Shown here piece by piece: positions 14,846-21,687 of a stretch of DNA of 34,862 nt (its first letter is position 1; each line of letters starts with the position of its first letter). Source of the DNA: JAWXCB01 sp034440455 (lineage in GTDB: Bacteria; Bacteroidota; Bacteroidia; Chitinophagales; CAIOSU01); assembly GCA_034440455.1 (NCBI GenBank), contig JAWXCB010000028.1, forward strand, positions 1 to 34,862, read 5' to 3'. The notes beneath the pieces were generated by a model, which worked only from the letters and a program-made list of their open reading frames with translations, ran no database searches and had not been told where the DNA came from. A program made the position numbers and the translations under genes.

Positions 14846-15819
14846 GCAATTAAAGAGAGCACCTTCTCAGTCAGATTTTTAAAATCTATTCTTGCTCTTT
14901 CAACGGCTCCTAAGTGACCGCCTATCGCTCCATCGGCTGGTTTTAATAAAAAAATAGGCTTGCGTTTCTCCATTGCCATGGGGATAAGTGAATGATAATG
15001 CTTCAATAAAGCAAGACAATGTTCATCCTGTTCAACTGTCACTTTAGGAGCGTTATGGTCTTTTAAAACAGAGGAATTATACACCTCGGGGATTCTATTA
15101 GCCCAAGCTAAATAGGACTTTATAGGTCTGCGTTCTTTGATGCCATGTTGCATCACAACGTATCCAAGCGGCTTCATCTTACCTTCTGGTAAGTTCAGGG
15201 TTGGTTCAGGGTTTCTCCGAAATCTATCTTCCCATTCACGATTCCATGCTTCAATTGTGGAACCCAAGTTTCTGAGTCCCTGTAGAGAAAATAAATCTGC
15301 CGTCATCGGTATAACAATATAATCAGCAGAAATAAGGGTGGCCCTATTGATTGCTCCAAAATTGGGTCCAACATCAATTATTGCGAAGTCAGCATTTGAT
15401 TTTGACGTTGCATCTTCTACAATGCGATAAAATGAGGACAACATTCTGAATGCAAGTTCATCACCGCTCATTGCTTGATTCCAACTTAAACTTAAGCGGT
15501 CTTCAAACATGGATAAATCCAGGTCACCGGGAATTAGTCCAATATTTTGATTTATATACTCGATAGTAGCCGGCTTAATGTCTCCTAATCCTTTTGTCAA
15601 TGGCTTGATACATTCTAAAATTGTCGGGCGGTTTGCTTCATTCCTGAATATTTCAATCAGGCGTTCTTCTTCTAAGAACATTGAAGTCAGATTAGCCTGC
15701 GGATCTAAATCAACAGCTACTGTTTTGTAGCCCAACTCTGACAGCATCCATGTGAAATGGTAAACCAAAGTGGTTTTCCCGACCCCTCCTTTGTTGTTAA
15801 AGAATACTATTGATTTCAT
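14842..15819 (-). CDS. ParA/MinD-family ATPase of a two-gene accessory cassette
   Basis: A 325-residue deviant-Walker ATPase. KGGVGKTT lies at 10-17 with both signature lysines (Lys10 and Lys15), VDLDPQANL at 36-44, and the Walker B/switch II segment IIDVGPNFG at 147-155. This is the fold of ParA, Soj and MinD dimerising ATPases that work on DNA or membranes. No ParB, parS-like repeat or plasmid gene is nearby. Its ATG overlaps the TGA of the AlbA_2/GHKL gene by 4 bp (ATGA), so the two are translationally coupled. The region after residue 200 (EGKMKPLGYVVMQHG, NSSVLKDHNAP) is typical of larger ParA-like proteins rather than of chromosomal Soj (about 250 aa). Function is unknown; a phage-defence, partition-like or stress role is inference. 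Confidence 0.88.
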   Translation of the reverse strand: MKSIVFFNNKGGVGKTTLVYHFTWMLSELGYKTVAVDLDPQANLTSMFLEEERLIEIFRNEANRPTILECIKPLTKGLGDIKPATIEYINQNIGLIPGDLDLSMFEDRLSLSWNQAMSGDELAFRMLSSFYRIVEDATSKSNADFAIIDVGPNFGAINRATLISADYIVIPMTADLFSLQGLRNLGSTIEAWNREWEDRFRRNPEPTLNLPEGKMKPLGYVVMQHGIKERRPIKSYLAWANRIPEVYNSSVLKDHNAPKVTVEQDEHCLALLKHYHSLIPMAMEKRKPIFLLKPADGAIGGHLGAVERARIDFKNLTEKVLSLIA

Positions 15820-16997
15820 GAAACCTTCCGGTAAATCGTTACTTCAAAAAAATTAGGATTATCCTTATTGAACAAAGGTTCTTTATTTCCATTCTCTTTC
15901 AACTCTTGTATTGCGCGTCTCACTCCCACGCTAAAACGATTTACGTAACCAATGGTCTTGGCTGCTTCCGCTAACGCAGGATTACGATAATCATTTTTAT
16001 TCGGAAAATTTTCACGCGCCTGACCGTATAACCCACCGCTATTGCTTATCTCAATTCTATCTTCGTATTCGTAGAATTTTATAGGCGAATTTGATTGGTA
16101 GAGTCTATGAATGATTGCATTAAACAGGAATTCCTTCATAGAATCAGGAGGAAATTGATAATAATAAGGTTCTCCTAATTTTTTCTGAACCCGTTTAGCA
16201 ACTTGTGATTTAATAAAATCATCCATTGCCTTCATTTGTGTAAAGAGGTCTCCGGAGAACTTGTATTCATACTCTATATCGCTTGCCACATCCAATCCCA
16301 TAAAACGCACATATTGAACATAGGCCCCTGATAAAAAAAATTCCGGATTTTTACCAAACATCAATATTCCCACATTGGTTGGGCAGTCTGCTTTTAAATC
16401 ATAAAACTTTAAAGAAGCCATTTGTTCCTTCACATCTCTATGGTTCGCTTCTAACGCCTCTTTGCTGACAGCCAAAGGAAGATAACTCAACTTGAAAATA
16501 TCGGAACTTATATCATCTAAAGCGCTTTCTAAGCATGGAAGAGTATCAAAGGTGTTGGCAAATGATGAACGCTTCTCGTTCAGAATAATTTCGTCAGCAT
16601 CATTTGCAACTCGTTTTGTAGGCCCAACTCTAACCCAAATCCTATTCTTGTATTTTACTGGCGGTTGATAATGTGGTTGCACTTCAACCACAGCTAATTC
16701 GCCATCTGGAAATGAAAATTTCTGCACAACCAGGGAAGGGGGAGGAACAACATTTCCATCAGTTCTAATGGCGGATAAATTCTGAAGTAATTGATCTGTT
16801 ATATTTAATCCGCTGCAACTACCATCATCCTTTGCGCCCACAATTAAATAGCCCGGTAACTGGTTGAACGGTAAATCATTAGCAAATGCACAAATTGCTT
16901 CGCCAAATTTATCGGTATTTGTTACTGATACTGTCCGCTCTACCCTGTCACTTTCGAGGTTTTGCAGTAAGGCTCTTAATTCAGCCGATGATATCAT
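15816..16997 (-). CDS. AlbA_2 (Schlafen-type) plus GHKL ATPase protein
   Basis: A 393-residue protein with two recognisable parts. Residues about 15-135 match the AlbA_2/putative DNA-binding domain: IAAFAND-like segment (ICAFAND, 35-41), YLIVGAKDDGSCSGL (50-64) and IWVRVGPTKRVAN (120-132). Residues about 280-390 match the HATPase_c_4 type GHKL fold: EFLFNAIIHR (289-298) as the N-box, YEDRIEISNSGGLYG (311-325) as the Asp/Gly loop, and a C-terminal segment (NPALAEAAKTIGYVNRFSVG) typical of this family. Proteins of this architecture are often annotated as ATP-binding transcriptional regulators or RecG-like. Here the gene leads a coupled operon with a ParA-like ATPase. The pair has few GCGC tetramers (about four in 2.15 kb) whereas mfd has many, suggesting separate ancestry. 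Confidence 0.85.
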   Translation of the reverse strand: MISSAELRALLQNLESDRVERTVSVTNTDKFGEAICAFANDLPFNQLPGYLIVGAKDDGSCSGLNITDQLLQNLSAIRTDGNVVPPPSLVVQKFSFPDGELAVVEVQPHYQPPVKYKNRIWVRVGPTKRVANDADEIILNEKRSSFANTFDTLPCLESALDDISSDIFKLSYLPLAVSKEALEANHRDVKEQMASLKFYDLKADCPTNVGILMFGKNPEFFLSGAYVQYVRFMGLDVASDIEYEYKFSGDLFTQMKAMDDFIKSQVAKRVQKKLGEPYYYQFPPDSMKEFLFNAIIHRLYQSNSPIKFYEYEDRIEISNSGGLYGQARENFPNKNDYRNPALAEAAKTIGYVNRFSVGVRRAIQELKENGNKEPLFNKDNPNFFEVTIYRKVS

Positions 16998-17002
16998 AAG
17001 AG

Positions 17003-17010
17003 CAAATTTA
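17003..17010 (-). promoter_or_regulatory. Putative -7 box (TAAATTTG) of the AlbA_2-ParA cassette
   Basis: An exact TAnnTTTG match on the minus strand ending 5 nt before the ATG at 16997. Transcription would start at or near the ATG, giving a leaderless mRNA. The cassette therefore seems to have its own promoter, independent of hflX upstream. Confidence 0.45.
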
Positions 17011-17089
17011 GTTTTTAAAAGGAGCAGATATTGGCTTCCTTCGCAAACGCAGAGGAGGAAATTTCCCGCTATTTAAATCAAATTTTTCC

Positions 17090-18289
17090 TCAATAAAACC
17101 CGGTCTTATACGGATACCGCTTATGGTACAAGTCGGTCACTTCGACCAGCAGCCGCGAGCGCAGTTCATTAATGTAGAGCTTCTTCGTTGCGGAAATAAA
17201 GATGCAGTTGTTGTTCGTGCGCTTTTGCCACGAAGTTTTCAGTTCCGTGAGAATTTCTGCTTTCACTTCCTCTGCCAGATATTTATCAAACTGCGCTTCT
17301 TCATAAGCATCAAGCTTGTTGAAGATAAGCAGCGTCTTTTTATCCGCAGCGCCAATTTCGGTGAGCGTTTGATTCACCACGTTCAGTTGGTCTTCAAACT
17401 GCGGATGCGAAATGTCAACCACATGCAGCAGAATATCCGACTCGCGCACTTCATCTAATGTTGACTTGAAACTTTCTACCAAATGATGCGGCAGCTTGCG
17501 GATGAATCCAACTGTGTCAGATAATAAGAATGGCACATTTTCAATCACCACTTTTCTTACTGTTGTATCAACTGTTGCGAACAATTTATTCTCCGCAAGA
17601 ATATCTGATTTAGTGAGCAGGTTCATCAGCGTTGACTTGCCCACGTTCGTATAGCCCACCAGCGCAACGCGCACCTGCTCGCCTCTTGTTTTGCGTTGCG
17701 TTGCGTTTTGCTTGTCAATTTTCTCGAGGCTCGCTTTGAGTTTTGAAACTTTGTCTTTCACAATACGCCTGTCGGTTTCAATTTCCTTTTCACCGGAGCC
17801 GCGCATCCCGATACCGCCCTTCACGCGGTCAAGATGTTCCCACATTCCCTTCAAACGCGGCAAGAGATAGAGCATCTGCGCGAGTTCCACCTGCGTGATT
17901 GCCTGCTGCGTCCTTGCGCGTTGCGCGAAGATGTCAAGAATCAACATGCTGCGGTCAACGATTTTGCAGCGCAATTCTTTTTCAATGTTGCGCTGTTGCG
18001 CAGGCGTGATTTCATCATCAAAAATCACGAGGTCAATTTCATTTTCCTCTACGTACTTCTGTATTTCCGCCATCTTGCCGCTTCCCACATACGTGCGCCC
18101 GTCAGGATGGTCCACCTTTTGAAAAAACCTTTTTACAGTAGTTGCTCCGGCAGTCAGCGCGAGAAACGCCAGTTCATCTAAATATTCGTTAAGCAATGCC
18201 TCCGGCTGGCTGGGCGTAACAAGCCCCACGAGAATGGCGCGTTCAACGACATCCGTTGTTTTGTTGCGGATTTTTACGGGGTCAATCAA
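17090..18289 (-). CDS. hflX: GTPase HflX
   Basis: A 399-residue ribosome-associated GTPase that splits or rescues ribosomes, notably under heat stress. The N-terminal HflX domain with the GGIGMRGSGEKEIETDRR segment (158-175) precedes the G domain: G1 GYTNVGKST (212-220), G3 DTVG (258-261) and G4 NKLD (324-327). The start is TTG at 18287-18289; no ATG or GTG lies upstream in frame, and the family N-terminus begins a few residues later. The length is normal. It is followed on the same strand by the accessory AlbA_2-ParA cassette after 92 bp and has no partner such as hfq next to it. Confidence 0.95.
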   Translation of the reverse strand: MIDPVKIRNKTTDVVERAILVGLVTPSQPEALLNEYLDELAFLALTAGATTVKRFFQKVDHPDGRTYVGSGKMAEIQKYVEENEIDLVIFDDEITPAQQRNIEKELRCKIVDRSMLILDIFAQRARTQQAITQVELAQMLYLLPRLKGMWEHLDRVKGGIGMRGSGEKEIETDRRIVKDKVSKLKASLEKIDKQNATQRKTRGEQVRVALVGYTNVGKSTLMNLLTKSDILAENKLFATVDTTVRKVVIENVPFLLSDTVGFIRKLPHHLVESFKSTLDEVRESDILLHVVDISHPQFEDQLNVVNQTLTEIGAADKKTLLIFNKLDAYEEAQFDKYLAEEVKAEILTELKTSWQKRTNNNCIFISATKKLYINELRSRLLVEVTDLYHKRYPYKTGFY

Positions 18290-18370
18290 GGACGGGATAC
18301 AATTCTTGAAATGGAAAGATAGAATTCCTGAACGAAGAGGAAGTGATGCAAGGAGAGAGGTCGTAAGTTT

Positions 18371-18556
18371 TCAGAAACGCGCTTCTAATTGCAGCTTTTC
18401 GTAGCCGAAATGCTTGCGACACCACAAAATCAGTTCACGCGCTTCATCTTCCCACAGGTGGCTGATGGCTTTCTTCAGCTCCTTCTCAAACAACTGCGGG
18501 TCGAAACTCACCTTCTCTAAAATCTCTTTGTAATATTCTAACATCGAACTCTGCAT
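18371..18556 (-). CDS. Small unknown protein (61 aa)
   Basis: A short helical, charged protein. From the ATG at 18556 it reads MQSSMLEYYKEILEKVSFDP and ends HFGYEKLQLEARF. The segment ISHLWEDEARELILWCRKHF looks like an amphipathic helix. A longer frame begins at 18655 but its first 33 residues have no regular pattern; ATG 18544 (MLEYYKEIL) is another possible start. No family is recognised. It lies upstream of hflX on the same strand with an 81 bp gap, and diverges from the acyl-CoA ligase gene. Coding character is supported by its sensible amino-acid composition only. Confidence 0.6.
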   Translation of the reverse strand: MQSSMLEYYKEILEKVSFDPQLFEKELKKAISHLWEDEARELILWCRKHFGYEKLQLEARF

Positions 18557-18736
18557 TTGTGCCAGTTGGTTAACTCCGGCAAATTTGTAATTAAAAATTA
18601 GAACTTCCGGCAAAAGCGCGTCTCCTTTTTCATAAAAATTTATCCACAACAACACCCCACAAAATCAGACACGATAAATTACGTACGTGTTTTCACCGAG
18701 GACACAATTAACGCGGGCTTCCTTATTTTAGCGTGT

Positions 18737-20386
18737 ATGACACCAACACTTTATGCTCCTTTAGAGAAATTTAACAAATGGGAAAAGGAATTCCCCGACC
18801 AAATTTTTCTGCGCCAGCCCATTAACGGAACATTTCGCACCTACACTTACAAGCAGGCAGGCGATGAAATCCGCAGCATCGCAGCTTATTTAACTCAAAA
18901 TTTTCCTCCCGGCTCGTGCATCGGATTAGTGTCAAAAAATTGCGCCCATTGGATAATGGCTGACCTCGCCATCATGCTCAGCGGCAATATTTCCGTGCCG
19001 CTTTATCCCACTGTAACTGCCGGCACGGTGAACTATATTTTAAATCATAGCGAAGCGAAAGCAGTGTTTGCCGGCAAGCTCGACTCGTGGAGCGCGATGA
19101 CGGGCGGGATGCCTGAGCATGTAAAAGTTATTTCTTTCCCGCTCTATGGTCCCGAAGGTGATTATGTGAAATGGGATGCTATTGTAAAGAAGACAAAACC
19201 GCTTGATACTTATCCCTCCATCGGACTAAATGATTTGATGACCATTGTTTACACTTCAGGCACTACGGGCAATCCAAAAGGAGTGATGCTGCGCACCCGC
19301 GCAATCGTATATGCGATAACAGTTGCACTGGAAGTGATTGACCTTGGCAAGGAACCCCCGCGCTTCTTTTCCTATTTGCCGCTCTCGCATATTGCAGAAA
19401 GAATGTTGGTGGAAATGGGCAGCATTTATACCGGAGGTGAGGTGAGTTTTGCCGAATCGCTCGATACGTTTGCAAAAAATCTTACCGAGGCAAGTCCTAC
19501 TTTATTCTTAGGCGTTCCGCGCATCTGGACAAAATTCCAAATGGGCGTTTTGCAGAAAATGCCTCAAAAGAAATTAGACCTGCTGCTTTCCATCCCGATT
19601 GTTTCTTCCATAATAAAGAAGAAGATTAAGCAGGCGCTGGGCTTGCATAAGGCGCGCAATTTTTTTACAGGCGCTGCTCCAATGCCTGCTTCCTTGCTGA
19701 CGTGGTTTCAAAAGTTGGATATTCCCATTCAGGAGGTGTATGCCATGACGGAAAACTCCGCATACTGCCACTTTTCGCACCGCAATAAAATTAAAGTAGG
19801 CTACGCGGGACAGCCGCTGCCAAATGTGGAAGTGAAACTCACCGGAGCGGGAGAAATTTTGATGAAAAGTGAAACGCTGATGGACGGCTACTACAAAGAA
19901 CCAGAACTCACCGCGCAGGCGTTTGAAAACGGTTTTTTGAAAACAGGCGACAGGGGCGTGATTGATTCCGAAGGCTATATTAAAATAACAGGGCGTGTAA
20001 AGGAACTTTTTAAAACAGAAAAAGGAAAATACATCGCCCCTGCTCCTATTGAATTGCACCTTGCAAAAGACCAGCACATCGAGCAGGTGTGCGTGACCGG
20101 TTCAGGATTTCCGCAGCCATTTGCGTTGGTCGTGCTCTCGCAGGATGCGCGCAGCAAAGAGCGCTCGCCCGTGCATGAAAGCCTGAAGAATACCTTAGAA
20201 TCATTGAACACTGTTCTTGAGTCGCATGAGCGCATTCATCGCATCATCGTTATCAGCGAAGAGTGGACGGTAGAAAATAACCTGATGACTCCTTCGCTGA
20301 AAGTGAAGCGAACACAAGTGGAAGACCGATACAGTTCAAAGTTTACAGACTGGTATGCAAACCAAGAAGCGATTGTTTGGGAGTGA
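18737..20386 (+). CDS. AMP-forming acyl-CoA ligase
   Basis: A 549-residue member of the ANL (AMP-binding) superfamily, most like long-chain fatty acid-CoA ligases of the FadD15 type. It activates a fatty acid through an acyl-adenylate. The P-loop TIVYTSGTTGNPKGVML lies at about 168-184, the adenylate-binding YAMTENSAYCHFSH at about 335-348, the TGDRG core motif near 402, and GRVKELFKTEKGKYIAPAPI near 417-436. The C-terminal hinge and lid are present but the whole protein is a little shorter than typical (about 590-600 aa). The exact chain-length preference is unknown. Its TGA overlaps a possible ATG of the DUF4160 frame (TGATG, 20384-20388). Confidence 0.92.
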   Translation: MTPTLYAPLEKFNKWEKEFPDQIFLRQPINGTFRTYTYKQAGDEIRSIAAYLTQNFPPGSCIGLVSKNCAHWIMADLAIMLSGNISVPLYPTVTAGTVNYILNHSEAKAVFAGKLDSWSAMTGGMPEHVKVISFPLYGPEGDYVKWDAIVKKTKPLDTYPSIGLNDLMTIVYTSGTTGNPKGVMLRTRAIVYAITVALEVIDLGKEPPRFFSYLPLSHIAERMLVEMGSIYTGGEVSFAESLDTFAKNLTEASPTLFLGVPRIWTKFQMGVLQKMPQKKLDLLLSIPIVSSIIKKKIKQALGLHKARNFFTGAAPMPASLLTWFQKLDIPIQEVYAMTENSAYCHFSHRNKIKVGYAGQPLPNVEVKLTGAGEILMKSETLMDGYYKEPELTAQAFENGFLKTGDRGVIDSEGYIKITGRVKELFKTEKGKYIAPAPIELHLAKDQHIEQVCVTGSGFPQPFALVVLSQDARSKERSPVHESLKNTLESLNTVLESHERIHRIIVISEEWTVENNLMTPSLKVKRTQVEDRYSSKFTDWYANQEAIVWE

Positions 20387-20679
20387 TGCAGGGGGAAATC
20401 TTTATAAATTTGCAACATGCCGAAATAAGTCGCTTTTATGACATCATAATTAAAATGTTCTTTTTTGACCATCTGCCCCCACACTTTCACGCAGAGTATG
20501 GCGAGTATAAGGCTCAAATAAATATTCAGACAGGCGAGATTATTGAAGTTAAGTTGCCAAGAAGGGCGTTGAGATTAGTACAGGATTGGGCGGAATTACA
20601 TAGGGAGGAATTAAACGAAAACTATACAGAAAGCCTGAAGCAGGGCGGGGTTATCAAAAAAATAGAACCTTTAAAATAA
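20386..20679 (+). pseudogene. DUF4160 protein, probably frameshifted at codon 2
   Basis: The body of the gene is an intact DUF4160 domain (AEISRFYDIIIKMFFFDHLP, then PHFHAEYGEYKAQINI). Family members usually begin MPEISRFYG. Here the matching ATG is at 20417-20419, directly after a TAAATTTG box, but reads ATG CCG AAA TAA, because one base is missing after ATG-CC. The domain frame is instead open from ATG 20386, which overlaps the acyl-CoA ligase stop and would add 15 unrelated residues, or from Met codon 20455. So the product may be absent, N-terminally altered or truncated. It is followed after one base by the DUF2442 gene, its usual partner. The function of both families is unknown. Confidence 0.65.
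20405..20412 (+). promoter_or_regulatory. Putative -7 box (TAAATTTG) of the DUF4160-DUF2442 pair
   Basis: An exact TAnnTTTG match ending 4 nt before the out-of-frame ATG at 20417. It supports 20417 as the ancestral start and gives the pair its own promoter. Confidence 0.45.
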
Positions 20680-20680
20680 T

Positions 20681-20953
20681 ATGCACATCATCTCAAAAAT
20701 AATTGACGCTAAACCCTACCGGATAGTTGTCGAATTTGATAGTAAAGACAAGAGGATTATTGATTTCACTTCCATTTTTGAATCTTTTCCGGCATTAAAA
20801 GATGAAAAAGTATTCACGTCTGTAAGTCTTGATAGCTACCCCACCATTAAATGGGACGGGTTTGCAACAATGCAGGATTATAGTGGTGAATTAATTGCCG
20901 CTCCGCTTGATTTCTGTCCCGATGCGCTTTACCGCATTAGGGAGTCTGCATAG
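20681..20953 (+). CDS. DUF2442 protein
   Basis: A 90-residue protein matching the DUF2442 pattern: an N-terminal strand region (VVEFDSKDKRIIDFTSIF), then a short helix-loop, and the family-typical YPTIKWDGFATM followed by the C-terminal segment ending in a conserved start-of-helix (PDALYRI). It follows the DUF4160 frame by one base (TAATATG), so the two would be translated together. DUF4160 and DUF2442 genes are frequently adjacent in bacteria and have been considered toxin-antitoxin-like on arrangement alone, which is inference. This gene is intact even though its partner appears broken. Confidence 0.85.
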   Translation: MHIISKIIDAKPYRIVVEFDSKDKRIIDFTSIFESFPALKDEKVFTSVSLDSYPTIKWDGFATMQDYSGELIAAPLDFCPDALYRIRESA

Positions 20954-20961
20954 CCGGGTAC

Positions 20962-21105
20962 TCACATCCCCGGAGCTACTTTAATAATCCGCATCCACCT
21001 TGCATTTTGCCCTACTTCAACACGTTTCCAGCGTTTGCCCTTTTCAGTGGTTTCAGTAATGGCAAAGAGCGTGAACAGTATTTTCTTCAACGAAAAGTTT
21101 TTCAT
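20962..21105 (-). CDS. Possible small unknown protein (47 aa)
   Basis: The ATG at 21105 opens a 47-residue frame to TGA 20962-20964. The N-terminus (MKNFSLKKILFTLFAI) is hydrophobic with lysines, like a signal or anchor, and the rest is basic (EKGKRWKRVEVGQNARWMRI). A TATTTTTC sequence (21120-21127 read on the minus strand) is one mismatch from TAnnTTTG and lies 14 nt upstream. No homologue is recognised, and it may be chance or the relic of a longer gene. The rest of the 445 bp spacer from 20954 to 21398 holds no convincing feature. Confidence 0.35.
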   Translation of the reverse strand: MKNFSLKKILFTLFAITETTEKGKRWKRVEVGQNARWMRIIKVAPGM

Positions 21106-21398
21106 GGCGCAAGTTTTCTGAAAAATACAACCAGGCTTTATTCAAGTGTGAGTTGCAATTTGCACCTTTTAAAGTCTATTGTCTTGTTTTAATTACAGTA
21201 GCAGGGGTTGCTTTATTCAGAAAAATGGACAATCTTCCAACGAATAAACAGAGCGTAAAACGCTTGTCCACCTTGAATTTCAGCGGTGTCGTTTCTGATG
21301 CTTTCAGGAAAGCTTACTTGTTGAAATGTGGATTAAATGTGCGAAAAAAAATTGCGCAACTACCGTTGAACCCTATAAATTTAGAATCCGAATTTCCT

Positions 21399-21593
21399 AT
21401 GAATCGAATGGCTACCACCCTCAACACAAAGATTGACCAAAAGAAAGAGCACTTGAAAAAGCTGGAAGCGATTCGCACCTACTATGAGTTGGTGAAGAAA
21501 GGTCGCCCTCCGGAACAAACGCGCAAAGACCTCGGTCTCTCTTTCCATGATATTGAAGGTTTCGACTTCTCCGTTTTCAAGGAAGCCGTTTAG
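21399..21593 (+). CDS. Small unknown coiled-coil protein (64 aa)
   Basis: From the ATG at 21399 the product begins MNRMATTLNTKIDQKKEHLK and continues through LEAIRTYYELVKKGRPPEQT to a C-terminal HDIEGFDFSVFKEAV. The N-terminal half is a Lys/Glu-rich amphipathic helix. The Asp/Phe-rich C-terminus is typical of short Bacteroidota proteins with no assigned function. The frame is open further upstream to 21153, but those residues lack pattern, and a TTG...TATAAATTTA promoter-like sequence (about 21351-21382) lies just upstream of 21399. Function unknown. Confidence 0.55.
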   Translation: MNRMATTLNTKIDQKKEHLKKLEAIRTYYELVKKGRPPEQTRKDLGLSFHDIEGFDFSVFKEAV

Positions 21594-21661
21594 AATTTTC
21601 AGCAACTCTAACGAAACTTTATCGCCAACCTGCCGTTTAGCTTTGCCAGACAAGCATTTGC

Positions 21662-21669
21662 TAAATTTG
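21662..21669 (+). promoter_or_regulatory. Putative -7 box (TAAATTTG) of the first TlpA-like gene
   Basis: An exact TAnnTTTG match 18 nt before the ATG at 21688. A TTTG at 21642-21645 lies 16 bp upstream, somewhat closer than the usual -33 spacing. Confidence 0.4.
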
Positions 21670-21687
21670 TATGGCAAACATAATCTG

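Noticed and set aside
14842..16997. Reading the ParA-like gene as chromosome partition parA
   Set aside because: No parB or parS-like site is adjacent, the protein is longer than Soj, and it is coupled to an AlbA_2/GHKL gene instead.
17055..17091. Possible hairpin (gaggaaattt with aaatttttcctc) at the end of hflX
   Set aside because: The arms need a two-base bulge, overlap the hflX stop codon and are not followed by a T-run, so a terminator call is not justified.
17123..17458. Open frame opposite hflX
   Set aside because: Antisense to a conserved GTPase; residue composition is that of a frame shadow.
20954..20984. Short ccggg/cccgg inverted repeat after the DUF2442 gene
   Set aside because: Only 5-bp arms with a 10-base loop and no T-run; too weak to call a terminator.
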